Shown: positions 17,231 through 26,339 of the stretch, in pieces
How positions within the stretch are numbered: the first letter of the stretch is position 1
Layout: each line of letters opens with the position of its first letter
NCBI RefSeq assembly: GCF_013359725.1
Contig: NZ_JABFMW010000003.1
Location: 170,362-234,361 of the forward strand
Direction: 5' to 3'
DNA from: Pseudarthrobacter sp. C4D7
GTDB taxonomy: Bacteria; Actinomycetota; Actinomycetes; Actinomycetales; Micrococcaceae
DNA length: 64,000 nt
Position numbers and translations under genes: made by a program
Notes under the pieces: generated by a model
Database searches by the model: none
What the model was told of the DNA's origin: nothing
Seen by the model: only the letters and a program-made list of their open reading frames with translations

Positions 17231-19666
17231 TTAATCATTTGTGGTCTCTTTGCTGCCTGCTATCTCGATACGCGCCAGGGCCTCCCGTGCTGCCGACCGT
17301 ATAATTCTCGGAGAACCATCTTGATCTAGGCTCACAAGCTCCGGTTTTACGAACTGAAGAAGTTCACTATGCTTCGGGGCAATCATCTGAATGGCATGAA
17401 TTATCCTCAGCGGCACTCGAATTCCGTCAGATGCTATGAGCTCGATAATGCGAGCCTTCACGGAGTGGGTTATTTCGGAGTTCTGTCGCAATGACAAGAC
17501 TAACGAGTGGCCTGCCTCGGCACGAACTTCCGGATGTTTGTCTCTCGCTAGCTGGAGCAACATAACATGCCCCCAGGTTGCATCGTCTGACGACAGAATA
17601 GACGGTATTGTTCGAGCGGCTTCAACTCTAGCCGGGTCATCAGATGCCGCCAGTCGAAGCACTGAACTCAGCGAGTCTGAGTGTGACATTATCTTGAGCG
17701 CACTCCCCAATCGCACTGCGGCAGCGAAAACAGGCAGAGGCTTGGGACCAAAAAAATGGTCGCTGCGGGCCCCTTCGATCACAGAAGTCCATTTATGTCG
17801 CAGCGCCTTTTTTACGGGATCGGGGATCTCTTGTGCCCTGCTTGCCAAACGGTCTAAGGCCTTTTCCTTGAAGACGGCATCGACGAGAGGGTTCGTCAAA
17901 AAATCCGAAAGCGCTATCCACACTTCCTTATCCGCAAACCTGAATGCAAAGGCTGAGGCTACATTGCTGGAGGAGAGGCCGCCAAATGACAGAACCCCGG
18001 TGCGGGCACCTTCGATCTCGGCCGCTAAGGCAGCAATTATACTTGAGCGCGCCTCGTCGATAATTTCAGGGTTCTCGCCACTCGGGAGTCCATTATCAGC
18101 CAGAAATGCAGCACGCTCGAGGTCCTTGAGCGTCCCAAAATTCGAGACGCCACCCAATATGAAGTGAGCGGAAATACTTCGCAGTTCGTCTACGTCTGCT
18201 TTTGCTTCAGTCTCTGAGGTAATCCATCCCTTCCACAGCTTGATCGCCTCAGGACCGACTGAAGCCCAATCAATGGACTCCACGACCTTAGCTAGGGTAC
18301 TAGAAAAAGGTTCAGCCAACAGCTTGGGGTTGGCCAAGTGCTGGGCTGCTCGCCTTGCTATGAAGTCGTCTTCTCCGCTGCCTGGGACCAGGCGAGCAAG
18401 TGTTTTCCATATCTTGTCTTGTACAGCCCAATCCGCGCGTCCTGAAAGTTGCTCAGTTTCCGAAAGAAGGAAGGTGGCCTTTATGGCCCGACTCAGGTCT
18501 TGCGGTGCCAAGAAATCGGCGGCGGCCTCCATTACCGAAAGGTCAGCTTCCGTGACCCACCTATCGCTACTGGCTCTACTAATAACTGTCGTGGCGTCTG
18601 CTACGAGGGCTGCGGTGGGTCCTTGACTCCTGATCCACTTCAATGCGGACTGCAGCGACTTTGTGGCCCTGCTTTGCCGTAGGAGCCGCAAGGCTTCACG
18701 GGCGCTATGGACATCTTCGTGATCTTCAAGTAGCAGCACCTTCGCCAGAGCTTCTCGGCAGCTGCGAATCCGGCTGGTATGCCCGGCGAGCTCTGCCACT
18801 AAAAGAGCTGCATAACCTTTCTCCGATGCCACATCCCGCATCAAGTAGCGCGTTCCAGTGGTCGATTCGAAAGTTGTCTCAAAAGAATCACGCAACATCA
18901 TTCCGTCGCGTTCCGCAACACGTGAGTTGAGGCGCTCATCCACCCAGCTGCCTCGGCCCCTGACTACTTGAACCCACGTGTCGCCACTCAACTGTTCGAG
19001 GTGCGCCTTCGAAGCAAGGGCGTGATACCGCAGAGATGCCGCGACATCCTTCTGAACCTTTGACGCTGACCAACTAATGCCTTGCGAAACGGGAAAGTCA
19101 TAGTCGAATGCTTCGGACTCCAGGGGAAGCCACTCTAATACGCTTTCGACTGCTAGCCGAGCTTCCGTGTAACCACACGCGTCTTCAAGTCGGGCAACGC
19201 GCTGTTGGAGAACTGCCGCAATCCCCAAACGGGCACTTGACGAATGGTCGTTAGGATTTTTTCTCTCGCTCAGCTGCTCAAACAGTTCGAGGAGACGAGC
19301 GGCGGCAACACTAGGAAGTTCCAGTTCGGTTAGGCCAAGGCTGCCATATAGAGCAGCCGAGACACGCGCACCCAATGGCAAGCGGGCGTCCAGCGCCAAT
19401 CTCCAAAGACTTTCCGTTGACGACTCTTGAGTTTCCTCGAAGAGGGACTCCCGGGCCGCCTTAACAAGATCAACTTGCCATTCTTGACCATCTTGGACTT
19501 CCTCTACTTTGTAGCGATCTAACTCGCGCTGATCACGCCGCTCGGTAACAAGCGCCAGTTCGGAAACCCGCGTTATTGCATTTTCGCTAAAATTTGGGTG
19601 TGGAGATATAGCCCAAGGCGCCAGTGCGGCCACCATCCACTCAATGTCGTGGTTGATATTGCTCAT
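17231..19666 (-). CDS. Unrecognised large helical protein with HEAT-like repeats
   Basis: This 811-residue soluble protein has no signal peptide or membrane segment. It is built almost wholly of short amphipathic helices, and the last 170 residues show HEAT-like units (for example DDPARVEAARTIPSILSSDD and DKHPEVRAEAGHSLVLSLRQ). No catalytic motif was recognised. It is the third gene of a minus-strand operon; its ATG overlaps the stop of the preceding gene by four bases (ATGA at 19663-19666). GC content is much lower than in the flanking genes, pointing to horizontal origin. Such repeat proteins often sense or scaffold partners, so it could be the sensor of the operon. I do not recognise the family. 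Confidence 0.8.
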   Translation of the reverse strand: MSNINHDIEWMVAALAPWAISPHPNFSENAITRVSELALVTERRDQRELDRYKVEEVQDGQEWQVDLVKAARESLFEETQESSTESLWRLALDARLPLGARVSAALYGSLGLTELELPSVAAARLLELFEQLSERKNPNDHSSSARLGIAAVLQQRVARLEDACGYTEARLAVESVLEWLPLESEAFDYDFPVSQGISWSASKVQKDVAASLRYHALASKAHLEQLSGDTWVQVVRGRGSWVDERLNSRVAERDGMMLRDSFETTFESTTGTRYLMRDVASEKGYAALLVAELAGHTSRIRSCREALAKVLLLEDHEDVHSAREALRLLRQSRATKSLQSALKWIRSQGPTAALVADATTVISRASSDRWVTEADLSVMEAAADFLAPQDLSRAIKATFLLSETEQLSGRADWAVQDKIWKTLARLVPGSGEDDFIARRAAQHLANPKLLAEPFSSTLAKVVESIDWASVGPEAIKLWKGWITSETEAKADVDELRSISAHFILGGVSNFGTLKDLERAAFLADNGLPSGENPEIIDEARSSIIAALAAEIEGARTGVLSFGGLSSSNVASAFAFRFADKEVWIALSDFLTNPLVDAVFKEKALDRLASRAQEIPDPVKKALRHKWTSVIEGARSDHFFGPKPLPVFAAAVRLGSALKIMSHSDSLSSVLRLAASDDPARVEAARTIPSILSSDDATWGHVMLLQLARDKHPEVRAEAGHSLVLSLRQNSEITHSVKARIIELIASDGIRVPLRIIHAIQMIAPKHSELLQFVKPELVSLDQDGSPRIIRSAAREALARIEIAGSKETTND

Positions 19667-20181
19667 AAATACTCCGCTCTGATGAGACTGGCCGAACCGC
19701 TGTTTGTCGTTGGAATCTCGGGACGTTCATCGTTGTACGTCATTAGGCCCATACGTCGGACATGACTGACAATGCAAGCCCTTGCTTGATCCTGAAAGAG
19801 TTCAACAGTCGGCAATCTAAACGCCAGGTGGTCGGATCCGAAGGCTGCTCCCTGACTAATAAGCAGCTCTCTGACGCCATGGGTATCGACGTCAGCTCCG
19901 CGTTTAGTCTTGTCACAGGCGACAAGAATTACAGTTCCGACATCCGTTTCCGCCTTCGATAGGCACTTATTCAAGAGCCCCTCATCAACGATTCGAGCGT
20001 GATCAACAGCAACATATGCAACAAATAGTATATCTACGTGATTTTCTGCATGAGATGCCGGTCTCAAGACTCGGCCATGTTCCTGCTGCAGATCCCCCAC
20101 AACGTAGTCGATCGAATCGCGCCACCCTAAGTCGTTAAAAGGCAAAACAGCTCTCCAGCCGACAACAAGCTGCATATTCAC
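19663..20181 (-). CDS. Small protein of unknown function, possibly CHAT (caspase-like) protease related
   Basis: The 172-residue protein lies between the membrane protein and the HEAT-like protein with overlaps on both sides. A GTG at 20181 overlaps the upstream stop; an ATG at 20175 is the alternative start. Its centre reads VILVACDKTKRGADVDTHGV followed by ELLISQGAAFGSD. That order, a hydrophobic strand, an Ala-Cys pair, then a glycine-rich loop and an LL..GA segment, recalls the C-terminal half of CHAT proteases around the catalytic cysteine. The usual histidine-glycine dyad is not obvious: VAYVAVDHAR is the nearest candidate. The protein is also short for a full CHAT domain, so it may be divergent, inactive or unrelated. 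A GTPase reading of the same strand was considered less likely because no P-loop exists. Confidence 0.6.
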   Translation of the reverse strand: MNMQLVVGWRAVLPFNDLGWRDSIDYVVGDLQQEHGRVLRPASHAENHVDILFVAYVAVDHARIVDEGLLNKCLSKAETDVGTVILVACDKTKRGADVDTHGVRELLISQGAAFGSDHLAFRLPTVELFQDQARACIVSHVRRMGLMTYNDERPEIPTTNSGSASLIRAEYL

Positions 20182-20885
20182 GGCAGGCTTTTACCGAGGA
20201 CAATTTGGAGCTTCTCGCGATTTAAGAATAAAGAAACTTCTTCACGGTTATTTCGGCCGCATGTTTCGGGAGCGACCTTCACGAGGAGGGACTTCGCTTC
20301 TTTCTCAAGGTCCGATTTTAGTGCGGACGCCGAAAAAGACTGAGGTAGGTCGGGACATTTTTCGTATTGAGCCCGATCGCCAACAAACGTTATTTCAACG
20401 GATTGCCTTGGAGGGGGTAATACTGAAATTGAAACCAGTGCAACGACCAATGCGGCAACTGCCGCCCCGGCCAGCCACATACCAGCATCCATTGCCTTCA
20501 GTATGCGCGTCAGAACCGCATCTGATTGTCGCATAAGTCCCGATTCGTTCGCATCGGATTGCGGCGAATACAGGGTCTCCCATGGACGCAGAAAGATGCC
20601 GAACCAATTTCCTTTGTTGGTTTCCGCTGTACGGCTGTGCACGAGAGAAGCTATGACAAAAACTGCTGTGGCAAACAGCAATAGGATAATCGATAGAAGA
20701 CCCAGTAATTTGGAAAATAAGGAAAAGCTGGATGTAGAATTCAGGACGAGTCCCGCGGCCAACGCTCCTGCGCCGGTTGCGGTAATTGTCGCCACGGAGC
20801 GCGCTCGTGTCCTATAGCGTTCGGCTCCTTCGATAGCATAAAGAAGTTCTTTGTCATCGGTGGAGGAGCGGTCGGTAGCGGACAC
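20178..20885 (-). CDS. Unrecognised membrane protein with three predicted transmembrane helices
   Basis: The 235-residue protein is the first gene of the low-GC operon. Hydrophobic segments fall at about residues 30-48, 56-83 and 134-155, with a charged loop between the second and third. The last 75 residues form a soluble tail with two cysteines (EKCPDL and PETCGR). It begins at a GTG at 20885 with no ribosome site; a -10-like TATCCT seven bases upstream suggests a leaderless message. Its stop overlaps the start of the next gene. It could be a membrane effector or anchor for the other two products, but no family is recognised. Confidence 0.75.
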   Translation of the reverse strand: MSATDRSSTDDKELLYAIEGAERYRTRARSVATITATGAGALAAGLVLNSTSSFSLFSKLLGLLSIILLLFATAVFVIASLVHSRTAETNKGNWFGIFLRPWETLYSPQSDANESGLMRQSDAVLTRILKAMDAGMWLAGAAVAALVVALVSISVLPPPRQSVEITFVGDRAQYEKCPDLPQSFSASALKSDLEKEAKSLLVKVAPETCGRNNREEVSLFLNREKLQIVLGKSLP

Positions 20886-20925
20886 CGTACAAGGATACCG
20901 TCGACGAACTGTAAGTCCGAACCGA
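20886..20925 (-). promoter_or_regulatory. Candidate leaderless promoter of the unknown three-gene operon
   Basis: On the minus strand a TATCCT (20897-20892) lies seven bases before the GTG start codon at 20885, the spacing expected for a leaderless actinobacterial transcript. No convincing -35 hexamer is present at 17 or 18 bases. The call rests on this single hexamer and on the absence of a Shine-Dalgarno. Confidence 0.35.
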
Positions 20926-21033
20926 CAGAGGCACTTCAGGCCGTGGTCTAAAATCGATCGGCGTGGCCGAGCGCACCCAACGGTTTCCTGCTGTGAGTTC
21001 TCGGAGCCGCCGCAATTTTATATCTACCGCACG

Positions 21034-22205
21034 CTAAACCTCCGCCACCGGAGCCGCGAACTGCGCTTCATAAAGCCTGGCGTAAGCCCCGCCCGCAGCC
21101 AGCAGCGAAGCGTGCGTGCCCTGTTCCACGATCTGGCCGGCCTCCATCACCAGGATGAGGTCGGCGTCGCGGATCGTGGACAGGCGGTGCGCGATCACAA
21201 AGGAAGTCCGGTCGGACCGCGGCGCACTCATTGCCTTCGGCACCAGCACTTCGGTCCCGGTGTCCACCAAAAAGGTCGCCTCATCCAGGATCAGCACCCA
21301 CGTCCGCGCAAGGAAGGCCCGCGCAATCGTCAGCAGCTGTTTCTCCCCCGCGGACACGTTCCCACCCTCGTCCTCCAGCACCGCGTCGTACCCCTCGGGC
21401 AGCGACCGCACGAACCGGTCCACGTACGTAGCCCGGGCCGTTCCAGAACCTCCTCCGAAGTAACCCCGGGCCACCCGTACCCGATGCTGTCCCGAATCGT
21501 CCCGCCGAACAGCCAGGTATCCTGCTGCAGCACCATCCCCATCCGCGAGCGCAGCTCGCGCCGCGCCACCGAAGTGACGTCAACGCCGTCGAGCGTTATG
21601 CGCCCGCCGTCCAGCTCGTAGAACCGCATCATTAGGTTCACCAGGGTGGTCTTGCCCGCTCCGGTCGGCCCCACGATGGCCACCGTCTGCCCCGGCTCGG
21701 CCACCAAGGACAACCCACTAATCAGCGGTTTGTCCGGCGAGCACGAGAACGACATGTCCTCGAACACCAGCCGCCCCGCCCAAACAGCGGCCCGGAAGAC
21801 GGCGCCGGCTCAACGGACTCCTCGTTCTCATCCAGCAGCTCAAACACCCGCTCGGCTGACGCCACCCCGGACTGCAGCAGGTTCGCCATCGACCCCAGCT
21901 GCGCCAGCGGCTGGGTGAACTGCCGGGAGTACTGGATGAACGCCTGCACATCACCCAGTTGCATCGCACCGGAGGCCACCTGCAGGCCGCCCACCACGGC
22001 GATCCCCACGTACACCAGGTTCCCGATGAACGTCATGGCCGGCATGATCAGCCCGGAAACGAACTGCGCCCCGAAACTCGCCTCATACAGCTCAGCGTTC
22101 TTCTGCCGGAACCGCTCCCCCACCTCGCGCTGCCGGCCGAACAGCTTCTGCGAGCGCTTGGCAATCAGCAGTAATCCCCAGCGTCAGCGGAATGGTCACC
22201 AGCCC
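21034..22205 (-). pseudogene. Decayed ABC exporter (fused permease-ATPase), frameshifted and N-terminally truncated
   Basis: Pieces of one multidrug-type ABC exporter lie in three successive frames on the minus strand. About 22170-21785 encodes the last membrane helices and linker. About 21790-21440 encodes the Walker A segment ([20 protein letters not shown]) and Q-loop. About 21474-21034 encodes the signature ([10 protein letters not shown]), Walker B (LILDEAT) and H-loop (IAHRLSTI). Frameshifts are needed near 21785 and 21440, and another near 22170. Roughly the first half of a normal 600-residue exporter is absent. The D-loop reads [14 protein letters not shown], where SSVDTRTE is usual, so substitutions have also built up. 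The remnant lies right next to the low-GC operon, suggesting the insertion region has been rearranged. Confidence 0.85.
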
Positions 22206-22566
22206 TCCCAGCCCGGTTGACCGATAGTCGAATTCGGCGACGACACTTTCCACTCACCGCGCCGCCTGTGAGGCATAGCGCTGCTGGTGGGCCTGGACGC
22301 AGCGGCGCCCGGCTGCCCGCCCAGCACCGCCCCAATTCGGTCCGCCGTGAAGGACGAAGAGTGGCTCACCGAGCGCGTCAAGCACCACGCGCAAATTCCA
22401 TCCCCCATTTTCTCGGCTAGTTGAAACCCCCGGGAAACCGGCCTTCCGGACGGCCTCTTGGGCAGCAAGCCCTTTTCCTTCCTCCTGGATTGTGCACGGC
22501 GCACCCCCACCCGAAACCCCTGCTCTCTAACGTGATTTCCCACACACCAAGTTCCACCCCAGAACC
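22206..22566. other. Intergenic region with remnants upstream of the hydantoinase operon
   Basis: No intact gene is seen in these 361 bases. A minus-strand stretch around 22400-22330 reads GEPLFVLHGGPNWGG, which recalls the oxyanion region of proline-iminopeptidase-like hydrolases, but it stops being similar after about 15 residues. The right end must contain the promoter of the operon that starts at 22581; a GAGGAG ribosome site is visible at 22569-22574. Confidence 0.35.
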
Positions 22567-22580
22567 ATGAGGAGATACAC

Positions 22581-24632
22581 ATGCCGAACTACAGGGTGTC
22601 GATGGATATCGGCGGAACGTTTACGGACATCGTGGCGTACGACCAGGCCGCAGGGACCTATGAGGCGACCAAAGCATCCACCACACCGGGCAACCTGAGC
22701 GCGGGCGTCATCGCCGGCCTCGAATCGATTGTCACCGACCTTTCCGACATCGAATTCCTGGTGCACGGCACCACCCAGGGCCTGAACGCCTTCCTGGAGC
22801 GCCGCGGCGTTCCCGTGCTGCTGCTGGCCACCGCCGGCGTCGAGGACTCCTACCACATCGCTCGCGGCCCCCGACTGGAGCTCTACAACGCCCAGTACCG
22901 CAAGCCCGCTCCCCTCCTCGAGCGGAAGGACGTCATCGGCGTCGGCGGCCGCCTCGACGGTCAAGGCCACGAGATCCGGCCGCTCGACGAAGTTGCCGTC
23001 CGCCAGGCGGCCCGCCGGGCACTAGACGAAGGATACGGCGCCGTGGCCGTTGCCTTCCTGTTCAGCTACAAGAACCCGGCCCACGAACTTCGTGCCCGCG
23101 AAATCCTGCTCGAAGAACTGGGCGAAGACTTCACCATCTCCCTTTCGCATGAAGCAGCCAAGGAATGGCGCGAATACGAGCGCACGTCCTCCGCCGTCGT
23201 CGAGGCCTACACGGGCCCCGTGGTCCGCAACTACCTCCTGGACCTGGAAGAGAAACTCGCGGACCGCGGCGTGGAGGCCCCGCTGCACATCATGCAGTCC
23301 TCCGGCGGCGTGCTCACCGCCGAGTCCGCCCGCAAGCGTCCCCTGCAGACGCTGCTGTCCGGTCCGGTGGGCGGCGCCATGGGCGACGTCGAACTGGCCG
23401 GCGTGTCCGGCAACCGCAACCTGATCGGCGTCGACATGGGCGGAACCTCCTTCGACGTCTCCCTGGTGGTCGACGGCAAACCCGACGTGTCCACCGAAGC
23501 CCACCTCGAAGGCCTGCCGATGCTCATGAGCGTCGTCAACATCCACACCGTGGGAGCCGGTGGCGGCTCGGTGGCATGGCTCGAAGCCGGCGGCCTCCGG
23601 GTGGGCCCGCGGTCCGCCGGCGCCAACCCGGGCCCGGCCTGCTACGGCCGCGGCGGCACCGAACCAACCGTCACCGACGCCAACCTGGTGCTCGGCCGTG
23701 TGGACCCCGACTGGTTCGCCGGCGGCCAGGTCGCCCTGGACCGGGAAGCGGCCATCACCGCCCTCAAAACCGTGGGCGACCAGCTCGGCCTGGACCCGAT
23801 CGCCATGGCCGAAGGCATCTGCGACGTCGCCAACTCCCAGATGGCCCAGGCCATCAGGACCATCACCATCTCCCGCGGCATCGAACCGCGCGACTTTGCC
23901 CTCGTCGCCTTCGGCGGCGCAGGACCGATGCACGCAGTCTTCCTCGCCAAGGAGCTCGGGATCCCCGAAACCGTGGTTCCCCGGTTCCCCGGCGCGTTCT
24001 CGGCGTGGGGCATGCTGCAGACCAACATCCGCAAGGACTTCTCCGAGCCGTACTTCTTCCTCGATGAAGACATCGACGTCGCCGACATGGCCGGTGTCCT
24101 GCGCCGGATGGAAGCGGAGGGCCTGAAGTCCCTTGTCTCCGAGGGCGTCCCCGAGGAAAGCCGAGGGACCAGCGCCTCGGTGGACGTGCGCTACCAGTCG
24201 CAGGAATTCTCGCTGAACGTTCCCCTGACCTCCGCCGACGAACCCGAATCGGAAGGCTTCGTAGCCAACCTGGCCGCCCGCTTCTCCGCCATGTACCACG
24301 ACCGCTACGGGCACTCCAACCTCGGCGCCCCGATTGAAATCGTGGCACTGCGGACGCAGGCCGTGGGCGACCTGGGCCGGCTGGAGGCACCGCTCTTCGC
24401 AACCGCAGAAAGCCCGGAGTTCAAGCACGAAGTGCGCCGGGTGGTCTTTGACCACGAAGAACACGAAACCACCGTGGTCCGCCGCGACGACCTGGCCGCC
24501 GGGCACGCCTTCGAAGGTCCCGCCATCATCGTGGAGCAGACCGCCACCACCGTGGTGCCGCCAGGGTTCAACGTCAAGGTCGACGAGTTCGGCTCGCTGG
24601 TCATCCGCACTGAAGACGCAGAAGGAAATTGA
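22581..24632 (+). CDS. Hydantoinase/oxoprolinase A subunit (HyuA-like)
   Basis: The 683-residue protein belongs to the HyuA family, whose members use ATP to open hydantoins, 5-oxoproline or caprolactam together with a B subunit. The N terminus has the actin-like phosphate-binding motif SMDIGGTFTDIVAYD, and a second one follows in the middle (VDMGGTSFDVSLV). Other family marks are HGTTQGLNAF, VGAGGGSVAWL and FGGAGPMHAVF. The ATG at 22581 has a GAGGAG ribosome site seven bases upstream. It is the first gene of an operon that continues with the B subunit, an ABC importer and accessory enzymes, so it is probably the main catabolic enzyme for the imported compound. The exact substrate cannot be deduced. 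Confidence 0.9.
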   Translation: MPNYRVSMDIGGTFTDIVAYDQAAGTYEATKASTTPGNLSAGVIAGLESIVTDLSDIEFLVHGTTQGLNAFLERRGVPVLLLATAGVEDSYHIARGPRLELYNAQYRKPAPLLERKDVIGVGGRLDGQGHEIRPLDEVAVRQAARRALDEGYGAVAVAFLFSYKNPAHELRAREILLEELGEDFTISLSHEAAKEWREYERTSSAVVEAYTGPVVRNYLLDLEEKLADRGVEAPLHIMQSSGGVLTAESARKRPLQTLLSGPVGGAMGDVELAGVSGNRNLIGVDMGGTSFDVSLVVDGKPDVSTEAHLEGLPMLMSVVNIHTVGAGGGSVAWLEAGGLRVGPRSAGANPGPACYGRGGTEPTVTDANLVLGRVDPDWFAGGQVALDREAAITALKTVGDQLGLDPIAMAEGICDVANSQMAQAIRTITISRGIEPRDFALVAFGGAGPMHAVFLAKELGIPETVVPRFPGAFSAWGMLQTNIRKDFSEPYFFLDEDIDVADMAGVLRRMEAEGLKSLVSEGVPEESRGTSASVDVRYQSQEFSLNVPLTSADEPESEGFVANLAARFSAMYHDRYGHSNLGAPIEIVALRTQAVGDLGRLEAPLFATAESPEFKHEVRRVVFDHEEHETTVVRRDDLAAGHAFEGPAIIVEQTATTVVPPGFNVKVDEFGSLVIRTEDAEGN

Positions 24633-24642
24633 GGTACCACCA

Positions 24643-26316
24643 ATGACAATCGCCGCAGTCAAAACCCTGGATCCCGTAACCGTGGAAATCATCCGCAACG
24701 CGCTCACCAGCGCCGCGGATGACATGAACGCCACCCTGATCCGCTCCGCCTACTCACCCATCCTCTACGAGGGCGGGGACTGCGTGGTGGCGCTGCTGGA
24801 CACCGAACACCGCGTCCTCGGACAGTCCGCCGGCCTCCCCCTGTTCCTCGGCAACCTCGAAACCTGCTCCATTGCCGTGGAAGAGCTGTACGGCCGCGAA
24901 GTCTGGCAGGAAGGGGACGTGTGGATCCTCAACGACTCGTACCTTGGCGGCACGCACCTGAACGACGTCACCATCTTCGCGCCCATTTTCAACGACGGAT
25001 CGGTTGTGGGCTTCGCCGCCACCCGCGCGCACTGGATGGACATGGGATCCAAGGATGTGGGTGGCTCCATGGATGCCACAGACATCTTCCAGGAGGGCTT
25101 CCGCATGGGGCCGGTCAAGCTCATGGAGGCCGGCATCGAAACCTCCGTGGTGGACCTGATCCGCACCAACGTGCGCTTCCCCTACCAGACCATCGGCGAT
25201 ATGCATGCGATGATCGCCGCACTCCGGATGGGAACCACCCGGATGAAGGAACTGGTGGGCCGGTACGGCATGGACCAACTCGATGCCGCCCGCGACGAAA
25301 TCTTCCGGCAGACCGAGGAGATCGAGCGCGAAACCGTCCGCAACATCCCGGACGGCGTCTACGAAGCCGAAGGCGTGCTGGACAACGATGGCATCAACCT
25401 GGACACCCCTATCCCCATCAGGCTGAAAATCACCGTTGCAGGTGACACCGTGGACTTCGACGTCACCGGCTCCGCCGACCAGACCATGGGCCCGGTCAAC
25501 TGCGGCGCAGCCCAGGCCGTCTCGGCCCTGCGCGTCGGATACAAGCTCCTGGTCAGCCCGGACTCCAACTCCAACGGTGGATCCTTCCGCCCGCTGACCA
25601 CCCAGGTCCGCTCCGGCTCCGTGCTCGGCGCCGTGGCACCTGCACCCTGCCAGTGGTACTTCTCCCACCTGGGGCTGCTGATCGACCTGGTCTCCAAGGC
25701 CATGGCACCCGCCATGCCCGACCGCGTGGCCAGCGCGAGCCACGGCGACTCGATGATCATCACCGCCGCCGGCTTCGATCCCCGCTTCGGCCGGAACTTC
25801 GTGAGCATGGAAGCCACCCTGGGCGGCTGGGGCGCCTGGCAGGGTACCGACGGCGAATCCGCCATGATCAACAACGTCAACGGTTCCCTCAAGGACCTGC
25901 CCATCGAAATGATGGAAACCCGTTACCCGCTGCGGATCAACGAGTACTCCATCCGCCCCAACTCCGGCGGCCCCGGGCAGTGGCGCGGCGGCAACGGAGT
26001 GGTCCGTGAATACGAGTTCCTGGCCGACTGCGTGGTGGGTCTCTGGTTCGAAAGGTCCAAGACACCGGCCTGGGGCCTCTTCGGCGGCTCCGACGCCCAG
26101 GGCCCGGAAGTGGTGATCAACCCAGGCCGCCAGGATGAGGTCCGGACGCTGAAGGCCAACGCTCGGAAAATCAAGGCCGGCGACGTGGTTCGCCTGGCTG
26201 TCGGGGGCGGCGGCGGTTTCGGCGATGTCGCCAAGCGCTCCCGCGAGGACATTGAGTACGACATCATCAACGGCTTTATTACCGAGGAATTCGCCAAGAC
26301 CCACTACGGCTACTAA
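24643..26316 (+). CDS. Hydantoinase/oxoprolinase B subunit (HyuB-like)
   Basis: This 557-residue protein pairs with the HyuA-like subunit encoded ten bases upstream. It has the opening typical of HyuB, LDPVTVEIIRNALTSAADDM, and later the segments GDVWILNDSYLGGTHLNDV and NSGGPGQWRGGNGVVREYEF that the family keeps. The A and B subunits together form the ATP-dependent ring-opening amidohydrolase, located in the cytoplasm. I place the start at the ATG at 24643 with GAGG upstream; a longer in-frame extension would overlap the A subunit deeply and does not resemble the family. The gene is intact and of normal length. Confidence 0.9.
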   Translation: MTIAAVKTLDPVTVEIIRNALTSAADDMNATLIRSAYSPILYEGGDCVVALLDTEHRVLGQSAGLPLFLGNLETCSIAVEELYGREVWQEGDVWILNDSYLGGTHLNDVTIFAPIFNDGSVVGFAATRAHWMDMGSKDVGGSMDATDIFQEGFRMGPVKLMEAGIETSVVDLIRTNVRFPYQTIGDMHAMIAALRMGTTRMKELVGRYGMDQLDAARDEIFRQTEEIERETVRNIPDGVYEAEGVLDNDGINLDTPIPIRLKITVAGDTVDFDVTGSADQTMGPVNCGAAQAVSALRVGYKLLVSPDSNSNGGSFRPLTTQVRSGSVLGAVAPAPCQWYFSHLGLLIDLVSKAMAPAMPDRVASASHGDSMIITAAGFDPRFGRNFVSMEATLGGWGAWQGTDGESAMINNVNGSLKDLPIEMMETRYPLRINEYSIRPNSGGPGQWRGGNGVVREYEFLADCVVGLWFERSKTPAWGLFGGSDAQGPEVVINPGRQDEVRTLKANARKIKAGDVVRLAVGGGGGFGDVAKRSREDIEYDIINGFITEEFAKTHYGY

Positions 26317-26339
26317 ACGCCGCATTGAAAGGATTGACC

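Noticed and set aside
19663..20181. Small GTPase interpretation of the 172-residue protein (hydrophobic strand plus CDKTKRGAD as a G4 motif)
   Set aside because: There is no P-loop or DxxG motif, and the downstream glycine-rich and LL..GA pattern fits a CHAT-like region better, though that too is uncertain.
22330..22420. Short minus-strand peptide GEPLFVLHGGPNWGG suggesting a hydrolase remnant
   Set aside because: Similarity to proline iminopeptidase covers only about 15 residues and no downstream catalytic residues follow; too short to call a pseudogene.
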